From: Prevotellaceae bacterium UBA4336
Lineage (GTDB): Bacteria; Bacteroidota; Bacteroidia; Bacteroidales; Bacteroidaceae
NCBI GenBank assembly: GCA_002394305.1
Contig: DGTM01000009.1
Span: 3,868 to 67,867, forward strand
Direction: 5' to 3'
DNA length: 64,000 bases
Below are positions 52,167 through 60,790 of the stretch, one piece after another. Position numbers and translations under genes: made by a program. The stretch's first letter is position 1, and each line of letters begins with the position of its first letter. The notes beneath the pieces were generated by a model. It ran no database searches and had not been told where the DNA came from. It was given only the letters and a program-made list of their open reading frames with translations.

Positions 52167-54224
52167 ATGGAAAAACAATTCAAGAGAACGACCATTACGT
52201 CCGCTCTGCCTTATGCCAACGGACCAGTACATATCGGACACCTGGCCGGCGTCTATGTGCCTGCCGACATCTATGCCCGCTACTTGCGGCTGAAGGGGCG
52301 CGAGTGCCTCTTCATCGGCGGTAGCGACGAGCACGGCGTGCCTGTCACCATCCGTGCCCGCAAGGAGGGTATCACGGTGCAGCAGGTGGTGGACCGCTAC
52401 CACACGCTCATCAAGGACTCGTTCGAGCGCTTCGGCATCTCGTTCGACGTCTACAGCCGCACCACTTCGCCCACGCACCACAAGCTTGCCTCCGACTTCT
52501 TCCGCAAGCTCTACGACGAGGGTAAGTTCGTGGAGCAGGTGACGGAGCAGTTCTACGACGAGCAGACCGGACACTTCCTCACCGACCGCAACATCAAGGG
52601 CGAGTGCCCGCGCTGCCATGCCCCCGAGGCCTACGGCGACCAGTGCGAGAAGTGCGGCGCCACGCTCTCGCCCGAGGAACTCATCAACCCCTACAATGCC
52701 GAGACCGGCAACCCGCTCGTCCGCAAGGCCACGAAGCACTGGTACCTGCCCCTGGACAAGGACCAGCAGTGGCTGGAGCAGTGGATTCTGGGCGAACACA
52801 AGGAGTGGCGGAGCAACGTCTACGGGCAGTGCAAGAGCTGGCTGGACGGCGGTCTGCGCCCCCGTGCCGTGACGCGCGACCTGGACTGGGGCATCCCCGT
52901 GCCCGTCGAGGGCGCCGAGGGCAAGGTGCTCTACGTGTGGTTCGATGCCCCCATCGGCTACATCTCGAACACCAAGGAGCTTTGCGACGCACGGCCCGAG
53001 CTCGGCCCCTGGGAGAAATGGTGGAAGGACCCCGAGACGCGCCTCGTGCACTTCATCGGCAAGGACAACATCGTGTTCCACTGCATCGTCTTCCCCGCCA
53101 TGCTCCGCGCACACGGCGAGTATATCCTGCCCGACAACGTCCCGGCCAATGAGTTCCTCAATCTGGAGGGAAACAAGATAAGCACCTCGAAGAACTATGC
53201 TGTCTGGCTCAACGAATACCTCGACGAGCTGCCCGGCCGTCAGGACGAATTGAGGTACGTCCTCACTGCCAATGCGCCCGAGACGAAGGACAATGACTTC
53301 ACATGGGACGACTTCCAGGCACGCTGCAACAATGAGCTTGTGGCCGTCTACGGCAACTTCGTGAACCGAGCCCTGCAGCTCACGCAGAAGTACTACGAGG
53401 GCTGTGTGCCCCAGTGCGGTGAGCTGAACGACTACGACCGCCAGACGCTCGCCGAGTTCAAGGACGTGAAGGACCGCATGGAGCAGCTGCTCGGGGGCTT
53501 CAAGTTCCGCGAGGCTCAGAAGGAAGCCATGAACCTGGCACGCATCGGCAACAAGTACATCGCCGACTGCGAACCCTGGAAAGTGGTCAAGACCGACCCC
53601 GAGCGCGTGAAGACCGTCATCTATCTCAGCCTGCAGATTACGGCCAACCTCGCCATTGCCTTCGAGCCTTTCCTGCCTTTCAGCAGCAAGCGGCTACGTC
53701 AGATGATTGCCATGGACAGCTTCTCGTGGGAAGACCTGGGCCGCACTGACATCCTGCCCGCAGGAAAGCAACTGCCGAAGCCCGAGCTGCTCTTCACCAA
53801 GATCGAGGACGAGACCATCGCCTTCCAGAAGCAGAAGCTGGCCGACACGCTGAAGGCCAACGAGGAGGCTGCGTACAAGGCAGCGCCTGTAAAGGACATC
53901 ATCCCGTTCGAGACGTTCGAGAAGCTCGACATCCGTGTGGGCATCGTTAAGGCATGCGAGAAGGTGAAGAAGAGCAAGAAGCTGCTGAAGTTCTGCCTCG
54001 ACGACGGCAGCGGTACGGACCGCACCATCCTCTCGGGCATCGCCCAGTGGTACGAGCCCGAGCAACTGGTGGGCAAGCGCGTGCTCTTCATTGCCAACCT
54101 TGCGCCGCGCCAGATGATGGGCGAGGAGAGCCAGGGCATGATACTGAGTGCCGTGAACTACAACGGCGACCTCAGCGTCACCACCACCCTCGAGGAGGTG
54201 AAGGGCGGCAGCCAGGTCGGTTAG
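52167..54224 (+). CDS. metG: Methionyl-tRNA synthetase
   Basis: 685 residues. Class I catalytic core with 'YANGPVHIGHLAGVYVPAD' (HIGH motif near 20), zinc knuckle 'CPRCHAPEAYGDQCEKCG', 'WFDAPIGYIS', and 'GNKISTSKN' as the KMSKS loop. An anticodon-binding helical domain follows, and a C-terminal EMAP/Trbp-like tRNA-binding domain (about 575-685, 'LDIRVGIVKACEKVKKSKKL' and 'IANLAPRQMMGEESQGMIL'). It charges tRNA-Met and supplies initiator Met-tRNA. It converges with the CYTH gene, overlapping by 4 bp at the stops. Confidence 0.96.
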   Translation: MEKQFKRTTITSALPYANGPVHIGHLAGVYVPADIYARYLRLKGRECLFIGGSDEHGVPVTIRARKEGITVQQVVDRYHTLIKDSFERFGISFDVYSRTTSPTHHKLASDFFRKLYDEGKFVEQVTEQFYDEQTGHFLTDRNIKGECPRCHAPEAYGDQCEKCGATLSPEELINPYNAETGNPLVRKATKHWYLPLDKDQQWLEQWILGEHKEWRSNVYGQCKSWLDGGLRPRAVTRDLDWGIPVPVEGAEGKVLYVWFDAPIGYISNTKELCDARPELGPWEKWWKDPETRLVHFIGKDNIVFHCIVFPAMLRAHGEYILPDNVPANEFLNLEGNKISTSKNYAVWLNEYLDELPGRQDELRYVLTANAPETKDNDFTWDDFQARCNNELVAVYGNFVNRALQLTQKYYEGCVPQCGELNDYDRQTLAEFKDVKDRMEQLLGGFKFREAQKEAMNLARIGNKYIADCEPWKVVKTDPERVKTVIYLSLQITANLAIAFEPFLPFSSKRLRQMIAMDSFSWEDLGRTDILPAGKQLPKPELLFTKIEDETIAFQKQKLADTLKANEEAAYKAAPVKDIIPFETFEKLDIRVGIVKACEKVKKSKKLLKFCLDDGSGTDRTILSGIAQWYEPEQLVGKRVLFIANLAPRQMMGEESQGMILSAVNYNGDLSVTTTLEEVKGGSQVG

Positions 54225-54706
54225 TCTTTATCCCAAAGCTTGTAGGGGTATTTCCTCATGTGGCTGTTGTAGTAGCGACGGTCGCCTGTCACTTCGCGCC
54301 CGATGAATGCGGGCTTGTCGAAGGTGTCATCCTCGCTCGCCAGCTCTATCTCTGCCATGACGAGCCCTTCGTTCTCGCCCCAGAACTCGTCGACCTCCCA
54401 GGTGTGGCGGCCGTCCGCGGCGGGCACGAGCCAGCGTGTCTTCTCGATGATGCCCGGTTCGCAGATGGTCATCAGGGCTTCTGCTTCGTGGCGGGGTATC
54501 TCCTTCTCCCATTCGAAGCGTGCGAGGCCTGCACGGTCAGAGGGGCCCTTGATGGTGAGGTAGCCCTTGTCGCCGCGTATGCGGACGCGGACGGTGCGGC
54601 CATTGCCGCTGGCTATGTAGCCCTGGCTGATGCGTGTGTGGCTGACGGCCTGGCTTTTGAAGTCGCCGCAGACCAGAAACTTTCTTTCTATTTCTGTGAG
54701 GCTCAT
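54221..54706 (-). CDS. CYTH-domain protein (triphosphate tunnel family)
   Basis: 161 residues. N-terminal 'TEIERKFLV' is the ExExK signature of CYTH/TTM proteins. 'RVRIRGDKGYLTIKG' and 'FEWEKEIP' follow the tunnel strands, and 'WEVDEFWGENEGLVMAEIEL' carries the acidic metal-binding strand. Family members hydrolyse inorganic triphosphate or make cyclic AMP; small bacterial versions are usually triphosphatases. Last gene of a minus-strand run fadD-prfB-ThuA fragment-CYTH, separated from the ThuA fragment by a TTAAAAAG array. Confidence 0.9.
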   Translation of the reverse strand: MSLTEIERKFLVCGDFKSQAVSHTRISQGYIASGNGRTVRVRIRGDKGYLTIKGPSDRAGLARFEWEKEIPRHEAEALMTICEPGIIEKTRWLVPAADGRHTWEVDEFWGENEGLVMAEIELASEDDTFDKPAFIGREVTGDRRYYNSHMRKYPYKLWDKD

Positions 54707-54715
54707 GCTGGGGAG

Positions 54716-54768
54716 AAAGTTAAAAAGTTAAAGGGTTAAAAAGTTAAAGGGTTAAAAGGTTAAGGGGT
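54716..54768 (+). repeat. GTTAAAAAGTTAAAGG array
   Basis: About six units of 8 bp ('GTTAAAAA', 'GTTAAAGG') fill the gap between the ThuA fragment and the CYTH gene. The ThuA stop lies at its edge. Confidence 0.85.
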
Positions 54769-55148
54769 TACTTCTTGAACGGGTCGCCCTTGGGGTCGCG
54801 GCTGACCACCCAGCGGAAGGCGTTGACGAAAAGCAGGTTCTGGGTGGCATCGCTGAAGCCTTCGTCGCCGTGGCCCATGTTGAGGTAGACCATGCGGTAG
54901 CGTGTGTTGGTCCAGACGATGGGGAAGTCGCCGAACTTGACGACGTCCTTCAGTCCGAAGGGGTACATCTTCTGCGAGATGGAGAGGAGCACCTGCACGT
55001 CGGGGTCAAGGCGCGGGCTGGGCTGCCACTGGTAGAACTCGCTGGCGGGCGCCACGAAGCTGGCGGCGTACTCGCCGGGCTGCTGAGCCTGCAGCGGGGT
55101 TGCAAACAGGGTCAGCAGGAAGAGTAGGGGAAATAGGGCGTGTCTCAT
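54768..55148 (-). pseudogene. Truncated ThuA-like protein: signal peptide joined to C-terminal half
   Basis: 126 residues: signal peptide (1-22, ending LQA), a short linker 'QPGEYAASFVAPA', then 'EFYQWQPSPRLDPDVQVLLS', 'GLKDVVKFGDFPIVWTN' and 'MVYLNMGHGDEGFSDATQNL'. The latter half matches the C-terminal part of ThuA-like (trehalose utilisation) proteins of about 250-280 residues. The first half of the class I glutamine-amidotransferase-like fold is missing, as if removed by an in-frame deletion. The frame is open, so a small secreted product may still be made. It lies 15 bp after prfB. Confidence 0.65.
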
Positions 55149-55163
55149 CGGTCGGTATCGGTC

Positions 55164-56276
55164 TTATTCTTCGGCGCCGAACTCCATGAGGTAGGCCTTG
55201 ATGAAGGCGTCGATTTTGCCGTCCATCACGCCGCCCACGTCGCTGGTCTGGTAGCCTGTGCGGTGGTCCTTGACGCGTCGGTCGTCGAAGACATAGCTGC
55301 GAATCTGGCTGCCCCATTCTATCTTCTTCTTGCCGGCTTCCACCTTGGCCTGCTCGGCCATGCGGTGTTTCAGCTCTTTGTCGTAGAGCATGGAGCGCAG
55401 CAGTCGCATGGCGTTCTCCTTGTTCTTGGGCTGGTCGCGCGTCTCGGTGTTCTCGATGAGGATTTCCTCTTCCTCGCCCGTGTAGGGGTCCTTGTACTGG
55501 TAGCGAAGGCGGACGCCCGACTCCACCTTGTTGACGTTCTGTCCGCCCGCGCCGCTGGAGCGGAACGTGTCCCACGAGATGCGTGCCTGCTCGATGTTCA
55601 CCTCGATGGTGTCGTCGACGAGCGGTGTGACGAAGACGCTGGCGAAGCTGGTCATACGCTTGCCCTGTGCGTTGTAGGGCGACACGCGGACCAGGCGGTG
55701 CACGCCGTTCTCGCTCTTTAGGTATCCGTAGGCGAACTCGCCCTGAATCTCGAGGGTGCAGGACTTGATGCCTGCGTCGTCGCCGTCCAGGAGGTTGCTG
55801 ACCACACACTTGTAGCCGTGCGTCTCGGCATAGCGCATGTACATTCGCATGAGCATCTGTGCCCAGTCCTGTGCCTCGGTGCCCCCTGCGCCCGAGTTTA
55901 TCTTGAGGACGGCATCCATCGCGTCTTCCTCGCGGCGCAGCATGTTCTTGAGCTCCAGCTCCTCGACGGCGGCGATGGCACGGGCGTAGATGGCGTCGAC
56001 CTCTTCCTCCGTGACGAGCTCCTCCTTGTAGAAATCGAAGGCTGTCTCCAGCTCGTCGCAGAGTGTCTTGACCTCGGCGTAGCCCTTCAGCCATTTCTCC
56101 AGCCCCTTGACGAGCTTCATCTGTGCCTCGGCGCGTTTCTGGTCGTCCCAGAAGCCAGGAGCCTGCGTGCGGAGCTGCTCCTCTTCGTACTGTATCTTCT
56201 TACCTTCGATGTCGAGGTAGCGGTAGAGTTGCTCGGTGCGCTCCTTGACTTCCTTGAGTTGTTCTTGGGTTATCAT
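55164..56276 (-). CDS. prfB: Peptide chain release factor 2, without programmed frameshift
   Basis: 370 residues in one continuous frame. Seen: 'INSGAGGTEAQDWAQMLMRM', 'ENGVHRLVRVSPYNAQGKR' (SPY in place of the SPF codon-recognition tripeptide), the catalytic loop 'RSSGAGGQNVNKVESGVRL', and 'GSQIRSYVFDD'. It recognises UGA and UAA and triggers peptide release. The autoregulatory frameshift of many prfB genes (CUUUGA near codon 26) is absent: the site reads CTC GAC ('RYLDIEGK'), so no in-frame TGA. The preceding gene is fadD-like, 43 bp away across ATGAAATA repeats. Confidence 0.95.
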   Translation of the reverse strand: MITQEQLKEVKERTEQLYRYLDIEGKKIQYEEEQLRTQAPGFWDDQKRAEAQMKLVKGLEKWLKGYAEVKTLCDELETAFDFYKEELVTEEEVDAIYARAIAAVEELELKNMLRREEDAMDAVLKINSGAGGTEAQDWAQMLMRMYMRYAETHGYKCVVSNLLDGDDAGIKSCTLEIQGEFAYGYLKSENGVHRLVRVSPYNAQGKRMTSFASVFVTPLVDDTIEVNIEQARISWDTFRSSGAGGQNVNKVESGVRLRYQYKDPYTGEEEEILIENTETRDQPKNKENAMRLLRSMLYDKELKHRMAEQAKVEAGKKKIEWGSQIRSYVFDDRRVKDHRTGYQTSDVGGVMDGKIDAFIKAYLMEFGAEE

Positions 56277-56278
56277 TC

Positions 56279-56310
56279 TCGAAATGAAATAATGAAATAA
56301 TGAAAAAATG
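56279..56310 (+). repeat. AATGAAAT repeat between fadD-like gene and prfB
   Basis: About four units of 'GAAATAAT' or 'GAAAAAAT' type immediately upstream of the prfB ATG (minus strand). Confidence 0.75.
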
Positions 56311-56319
56311 AGACATGGC

Positions 56320-58128
56320 TCACTCTTCGTACATCTTGTCTATTTGTTCCTTGTAAAGCTGGTTGAGGACTGTGCGTTTCACCTTGAGGGTGTTGGTCAG
56401 TTCGCCACGCTCCAGGCTGAAGGGCTCCGGCAGGAGGGTGATGCGCTTTATCTGCTCGTAGGAGGCCAGGTCCTGCTGGATGGTCTCGATGCGTTCCATG
56501 ATGAACTCCACGATGTCCGGGTTGGCACAGAGCTCCGAGCGCGTCGAATAGCTGATGTGCCGCTTGGCTGCCAGTTCTTCCAGCAGTTTGTATTCGGGAA
56601 TGACGAGCGCCGAGACGAACTTCCGCTGGTCGGCGATGATGACAATCTGGTCAATGTAGCGGTCCACGCAGAACTTCGACTCGAGCATCTGCGGTGCGAT
56701 GTACTTGCCGTTGCTTGTCTTGAAGAGGTCCTTGATGCGCTCCGTCATGTAGAGCTCGCCGTTCTGCATGTATCCGGCGTCGCCGGTGTGGAACCATCCG
56801 TCCTTGTCGATAGCCATGGCCGTTATCTCGGCTTTGCGGTAGTAGCCTTTGGTGATGGTGTCGCCCTTGAGCAGTATTTCGTTGTTCTCGCCGAACTTCA
56901 CCTGCACGCCCTCCAGCGGCCGGCCGATGGAGCCCAGGGAGATGGGTTTGTTCCAGCGGTCGCAGGAGACGGTGGCGGTGCTCTCTGTCAGCCCGTAGCC
57001 CGTTATCATCATGATGCCGGCTGAGCGCACGAATTCCTCGATGACGGGCGGCACGGCGGCTCCGGCTGTGGGGAAGAAGTTGCCGCGCTCCAGTCCGAGT
57101 GTCTTGAGCAGGAGGGCTATGACGGTCTTCTCGTAGAAGTGATACTGCATCTTCAGTGCCAGCGGTGGCGTGATGCCGCGCATCTTGTACTTCACGTTGT
57201 ACTCCTTGCCTACGCGCAGTGCGTCCTCCAGGATGCGTCGCTGTATGGGGCTGGAGGTGTTTATCTTCTCCTGTACGCCTGCATAGACTTTTTCCCAGAA
57301 GCGTGGCACGGCGCACATGCAGGTGGGGTGCACTTCGCGCAGGCTCCGGAGGATGTCCTGCGGGTGGCGGTTGACGGCCAGTGTGCAGCCGTTCTTGATG
57401 CAGAGGTATGCCCATCCGCGCTCGAAGACGTGGGTGAAGGGCAGGAAGTTCATGACGAGGTCCTTGTCGCTGAGGGGCAGGGCGCCTACGTGTCCGCGGA
57501 AGGCGGCGTTGTACATGCGGTGGGTGAGCATGACGCCCTTGCTGATGCCTGTCGTTCCGCTGGTGTAGAGGATGTTTGCCAGGTCGTCCTGGTCAGCTTC
57601 GGCCATGCGCGTTGCCACTTCGGCGGTGTGGTCCTTCCCGTCGGAGAGGGAGAGGAACTCGTCGAAGTAGAGGCTGACGTTGTCCTGCGGGTCCTTCCGG
57701 ACGGCGTGGTCGAAGATGATGAGGCGCCGCATGCTGTGTTCTATCTTGAGCACGCGGTAGGCCGTGTCGTACTGGTATTGTTCGCCCACGAAGATGTAGT
57801 GTATCTTGGCATCGCTGACCATGTACTTGACTTGCATCTCGCTGCTTGTGGCGTAGAAGGGGATGGTGACGGCGCGGATGCCGTAGGCTCCGAAGTCGAC
57901 GTACATGCACTCCGGCATGTTCTGCGAGAAGACGGCGATGTTCTCCTGCACGTCTACGCCCAGTTCCAGCAGCGATGCCGAGACGCGGCCGACGGTCCGG
58001 GCATAGTCTTCCCACGAGATTTCCTTCCATGCCTGCAGGGTGTCGTCGCGGTAGAGCATGGCTGTACGCTTGCCGTAAATCTCGGCTTGACTTTGGATGA
58101 GCGAGGGTAGTGGACTGGGGTTCTGCAT
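56320..58128 (-). CDS. Long-chain fatty acid--CoA ligase (AMP-forming)
   Basis: 602 residues. P-loop 'ILYTSGTTGISKGVMLTH', 'FLPFTHVFER', 'GYGLTESTATVSC', 'GWFHTGDAGYMQNGELYMTE' and 'RIKDLFKTSNGKYIAPQMLE' define the acyl-adenylate family; length and 'FTHVFERGW' place it with long-chain acyl-CoA synthetases. It activates fatty acids through acyl-AMP to acyl-CoA, cytoplasmic or membrane associated. It is the first gene of the minus-strand run with prfB, from a TATCTTTG box at 58175-58182. Confidence 0.92.
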   Translation of the reverse strand: MQNPSPLPSLIQSQAEIYGKRTAMLYRDDTLQAWKEISWEDYARTVGRVSASLLELGVDVQENIAVFSQNMPECMYVDFGAYGIRAVTIPFYATSSEMQVKYMVSDAKIHYIFVGEQYQYDTAYRVLKIEHSMRRLIIFDHAVRKDPQDNVSLYFDEFLSLSDGKDHTAEVATRMAEADQDDLANILYTSGTTGISKGVMLTHRMYNAAFRGHVGALPLSDKDLVMNFLPFTHVFERGWAYLCIKNGCTLAVNRHPQDILRSLREVHPTCMCAVPRFWEKVYAGVQEKINTSSPIQRRILEDALRVGKEYNVKYKMRGITPPLALKMQYHFYEKTVIALLLKTLGLERGNFFPTAGAAVPPVIEEFVRSAGIMMITGYGLTESTATVSCDRWNKPISLGSIGRPLEGVQVKFGENNEILLKGDTITKGYYRKAEITAMAIDKDGWFHTGDAGYMQNGELYMTERIKDLFKTSNGKYIAPQMLESKFCVDRYIDQIVIIADQRKFVSALVIPEYKLLEELAAKRHISYSTRSELCANPDIVEFIMERIETIQQDLASYEQIKRITLLPEPFSLERGELTNTLKVKRTVLNQLYKEQIDKMYEE

Positions 58129-58130
58129 CT

Positions 58131-58170
58131 ATCTAAAATTCATAATTCGTAATTCATATTTCATATTAAC
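58131..58170. repeat. AATTCATA repeats
   Basis: 'AAAATTCATAATTCGTAATT' units before the fadD-like gene. The inverse form lies at 58283-58310 over the M20 start. Same family as 11618-11725. Confidence 0.75.
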
Positions 58171-58174
58171 AGGG

Positions 58175-58182
58175 CAAAGATA
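58175..58182 (-). promoter_or_regulatory. -7 box for the fadD-like gene
   Basis: TATCTTTG on the minus strand, 46 bp before the ATG. Confidence 0.6.
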
Positions 58183-58257
58183 CGAAAAAAAAGTGAAAAG
58201 AGCAGAGTGAAAAGGGAAAAATTCTTCAGTCATCGTTCTTCATTCTTCATTTTTCCG

Positions 58258-58265
58258 TATCTTTG
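58258..58265 (+). promoter_or_regulatory. -7 box for the M20 deacylase gene
   Basis: TATCTTTG lies 30 bp before the first candidate ATG (58296). Confidence 0.6.
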
Positions 58266-58295
58266 CCTTCAATTAGTAACTTTGAATAGTGAATT

Positions 58296-59429
58296 ATGAA
58301 CTATGAATTGATGGCAGAGAAAGCGGTGGAGCTACTGTGCCAGCTCATCGAAGCGCCGCGCGTGAGCAGGGAGGAGACGGCGGCGGCCGACTTGCTACAG
58401 GCGTATATGCAGGACGAACTCGGGCTGGAGGTGCAGCGAAAGGGCAACAACCTCTGGTCTGTCCAGCCCGGCCTCGACGAAGCCCGGCCGACACTCCTGC
58501 TCAATGCTCACATCGACACCGTGAAACCTGTGGCAGGATGGCAGCGCGACCCCTTCAAAGCGACGCGAGAAGGCAACCGAATCTACGGACTTGGTTCAAA
58601 CGACGATGGTGCCAGTCTGGTCTCTTTGCTTCATGTCTTCGCCGCTCTAACAAAGAACTTCCCATGGAAACAATCTGTGAATGGTGGTGACTTAAAAGGC
58701 TCCTCCCCTTTGGGGGAGGTTGGGAGAGGGGCGTACAACCTCGTTTTCCTTGCCAGCGCTGAAGAGGAAGTGAGTGGGAAAGGCGGCATAGAAAGTGTCT
58801 TGCCCTTACTTCCGAAGATTGACGTGGCGCTGGTCGGCGAGCCGACGGGCATGCAGCCGGCCATAGCCGAGAAGGGACTGATGGTGCTCGACGTGACGGC
58901 CCGCGGCAAGGCAGGCCATGCGGCACGCGAGGAGGGCGACAATGCCATCTACCATGCCATCGACGACATCGAGTGGTTCCGCCACTACCGCTGGGAGCGC
59001 GTCTCGCCCCTGCTGGGCCCGGTGAAGATGTCGGTGACCATCGTCAACGCCGGCACGCAGCACAACGTCGTGCCCGACACGTGTACGTTCACCGTGGACG
59101 TCCGCTCCAACGAGTGCTACAGCAACCAGGAACTCCTGGACGGAATCCGGGAGCACGTCCGTTCGGAGGTCCGGGCCCGCAGCACCCGTCTCGGTTCCTC
59201 GTGCATCGACGTGAGGCACCCCCTCGTGCAGCGCATCGTGGCGCTTGGCGGCAAGCCGTTCGGCTCGCCCACCCTCAGCGACCAGGCCCTTATGCCCTTC
59301 CCGAGCCTGAAGATGGGGCCGGGACAGAGCAGCCGCAGCCACAGCGCCGACGAATACGTGGAGGTCGGCGAAATACGTCAGGCCATAGAGACCTACATCA
59401 AAGTCTTGTCTTGTCCGGTAATTTCGTAG
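58296..59429 (+). CDS. M20 metallo-deacylase (acetyl/succinyl-ornithine deacetylase type) with in-frame repeat insert
   Basis: 377 residues; family about 355. Zinc-site residues are present: 'NAHIDTV' (His/Asp), 'GSNDDGAS' (Asp), 'ASAEEEVSG' (Glu-Glu), 'LVGEPTG' (Glu) and 'SRSHSADEYV' (His). Related Bacteroidetes enzymes remove acetyl or succinyl from ornithine in arginine synthesis; that assignment is by similarity. Codons 126-146 (nt 58671-58733, 'DLKGSSPLGEVGRGA') are a G/C palindrome inserted between 'ALTKNFPW' and 'YNLVFLASAEEE'. The start MNYELM lies in an ATGAATT repeat; ATG 58311 (MAEKAVELL) may be the native start. Confidence 0.87.
   Translation: MNYELMAEKAVELLCQLIEAPRVSREETAAADLLQAYMQDELGLEVQRKGNNLWSVQPGLDEARPTLLLNAHIDTVKPVAGWQRDPFKATREGNRIYGLGSNDDGASLVSLLHVFAALTKNFPWKQSVNGGDLKGSSPLGEVGRGAYNLVFLASAEEEVSGKGGIESVLPLLPKIDVALVGEPTGMQPAIAEKGLMVLDVTARGKAGHAAREEGDNAIYHAIDDIEWFRHYRWERVSPLLGPVKMSVTIVNAGTQHNVVPDTCTFTVDVRSNECYSNQELLDGIREHVRSEVRARSTRLGSSCIDVRHPLVQRIVALGGKPFGSPTLSDQALMPFPSLKMGPGQSSRSHSADEYVEVGEIRQAIETYIKVLSCPVIS
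58671..58733 (+). repeat. G/C palindrome inserted in frame in the M20 gene
   Basis: Core 'CCTCCCCTTTGGGGGAGG' (from about 58701) followed by 'TTGGGAGAGGGG'. The same core and tail occur in the spacer at 63545-63602. The insert is 63 bp, 21 codons. Confidence 0.88.
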
Positions 59430-59873
59430 CGGCAGGCGTTTTGGCGGCCTTTTTTCGATGCTGCGGCACTTTGCAGCCCAGAAAGCGAAAAATGGTCTCA
59501 AATCGAATCGTACTTGAATTTCAATGGATTACAAAGGGATGGTTTTCTACACGATGTTAAGAAGATACCATCGCGGTGTCCTTTTGTGATAAAATCATCA
59601 CGGAGTTTTGCCAAAAACGACATGAAACGAAGGTGAACTTGGCGTGGTGCATCGGCCAACACAGCGTGCCGTGTTGGCCAACGCAGCGTGCTGTGTTGAC
59701 CGACGAGCCGTGCCGTGTCCCCCGAAACGCCAGTGGGCGACGGCTTTTTCTGTAAAGACTTTTCGTGAAACGGACGGGGGAAGGGAAACGCTTCGGACAG
59801 GTGCGGAATGTCTGCCGGGCGGTTCTTTTTTGCATCATCAACGTGACATATAGCAAATAGGACGGGGCGGCGC
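59430..59873. other. Gene-free 444-bp spacer with a GTGTTGGCC repeat
   Basis: No gene recognised. At about 59651-59720, near-repeats 'GGCCAACACAGCGTGCCGTG' and 'GGCCAACGCAGCGTGCTGTG' form direct and inverted copies (TTGGCC..GGCCAA). This is the shared 3' side of two convergent genes. Confidence 0.6.
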
Positions 59874-60308
59874 CTATCTTTTCTCCCTGAAGAAACGCTG
59901 CATCAGTTCGGCACATTCCCCGGCCATGACGCCGCCTGTGACCTGTGTGCGCGGGTGGAGGGCACGGGGAGCGAAGCGGCAGTAGCCGCGCTTCTCGTCG
60001 GGTGCGCCATAGACGATGCGGCCGATTTGCGACCACCCGAGGGCTCCGGCACACATCACGCAGGGCTCCACCGTGACGTAGAGCGTGCAGTCCGAGAGGT
60101 ACTTGCCGCCCAGGTGATCGGCAGCGGCGGTGATTGCCTGCATCTCGGCATGCGCCGTGACGTCGTGCAGCAGTTCCGTCAGGTTGTGGCTGCGTGCGAT
60201 GATCTTGTCGCGGCACGTCACAACGGCTCCAATCGGTATCTCGCCCTGCCGGAAGGCCGTTTCGGCCTCGGCGAGAGCCTGTTTCATGTAGATGTTGTCG
60301 TCGGTCAT
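59874..60308 (-). CDS. tadA: tRNA-specific adenosine deaminase
   Basis: 144 residues from ATG 60308 ('MTDDNIYMKQALAEAETAF'). Upstream in-frame sequence belongs to the neighbouring gene in another frame. Zinc-deaminase motifs: 'DVTAHAEMQAI' (His, catalytic Glu) and 'VTVEPCVMCAGAL' (PCxxC). 'IGRIVYGAPDEKRGY' follows the TadA pattern. It converts A34 to inosine in tRNA-Arg(ACG); a cytosine/guanine deaminase role is the alternative. Last gene of the minus-strand run, 32 bp after the YqaA-like gene. Confidence 0.9.
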   Translation of the reverse strand: MTDDNIYMKQALAEAETAFRQGEIPIGAVVTCRDKIIARSHNLTELLHDVTAHAEMQAITAAADHLGGKYLSDCTLYVTVEPCVMCAGALGWSQIGRIVYGAPDEKRGYCRFAPRALHPRTQVTGGVMAGECAELMQRFFREKR

Positions 60309-60340
60309 GGTTATTCGTGTTTTGCCGGAGCGTGAGGGGC

Positions 60341-60790
60341 TCATACCTGCTCCACGGCCCAGATGAGGATGGCGTAGCGGAGCGCCTTGCCCAGCGTAAT
60401 GCTCAGGAACGAGAGGTAGGGGTTGGCACGCATGTAGCCGAGCGTGACGCTCAGGGCGCTGCCCACGACGGGCAGGAAGCACAGGAAACCCATCCAGGCC
60501 CCGTGGCCCCGCAGCCAGCGCTGCGTGCGTTCTATCTTCTCGCGCTTCACGTGCAGGTAGTGCTCTATCCACTCCAGACGGCCGAAGGTGCCTATCCAGT
60601 AGTTGAACATGCTGCCCAGCACGTTGCCCAGCGTGGCTGTGACAAACAGGGGCCACGGCTTCAGGCCCGCCAGCAACAGCCCCACCAGCAGTGTCTCGCT
60701 GCTGAAGGGCAGTACGCTGCCTGCCACGAAGGCCGCCACGCCCATGCCCGTGTAGCCGTAGGCTATGAGATGCTGAATGATGTCGTCCAT
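60341..60790 (-). CDS. YqaA/DedA-type small membrane protein (SNARE-associated family)
   Basis: 149 residues. Seen: 'GVAAFVAGSVLPFSSETLLV' (the re-entrant glycine/proline motif of the family), 'ATLGNVLGSMFNYWIG' and 'FLCFLPVVGSALSVTLGYM'. About four hydrophobic segments. DedA/VTT proteins act as membrane lipid carriers or scramblases; the function of the YqaA subgroup is open. Its start overlaps the end of the upstream membrane-protein gene by 28 bp, so the two are probably translationally coupled. Confidence 0.88.
   Translation of the reverse strand: MDDIIQHLIAYGYTGMGVAAFVAGSVLPFSSETLLVGLLLAGLKPWPLFVTATLGNVLGSMFNYWIGTFGRLEWIEHYLHVKREKIERTQRWLRGHGAWMGFLCFLPVVGSALSVTLGYMRANPYLSFLSITLGKALRYAILIWAVEQV

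Noticed and set aside
52100..52167. T-box or S-box riboswitch before metG
   Set aside because: The predicted leader is only about 15 bases; upstream sequence is repeats and a promoter.
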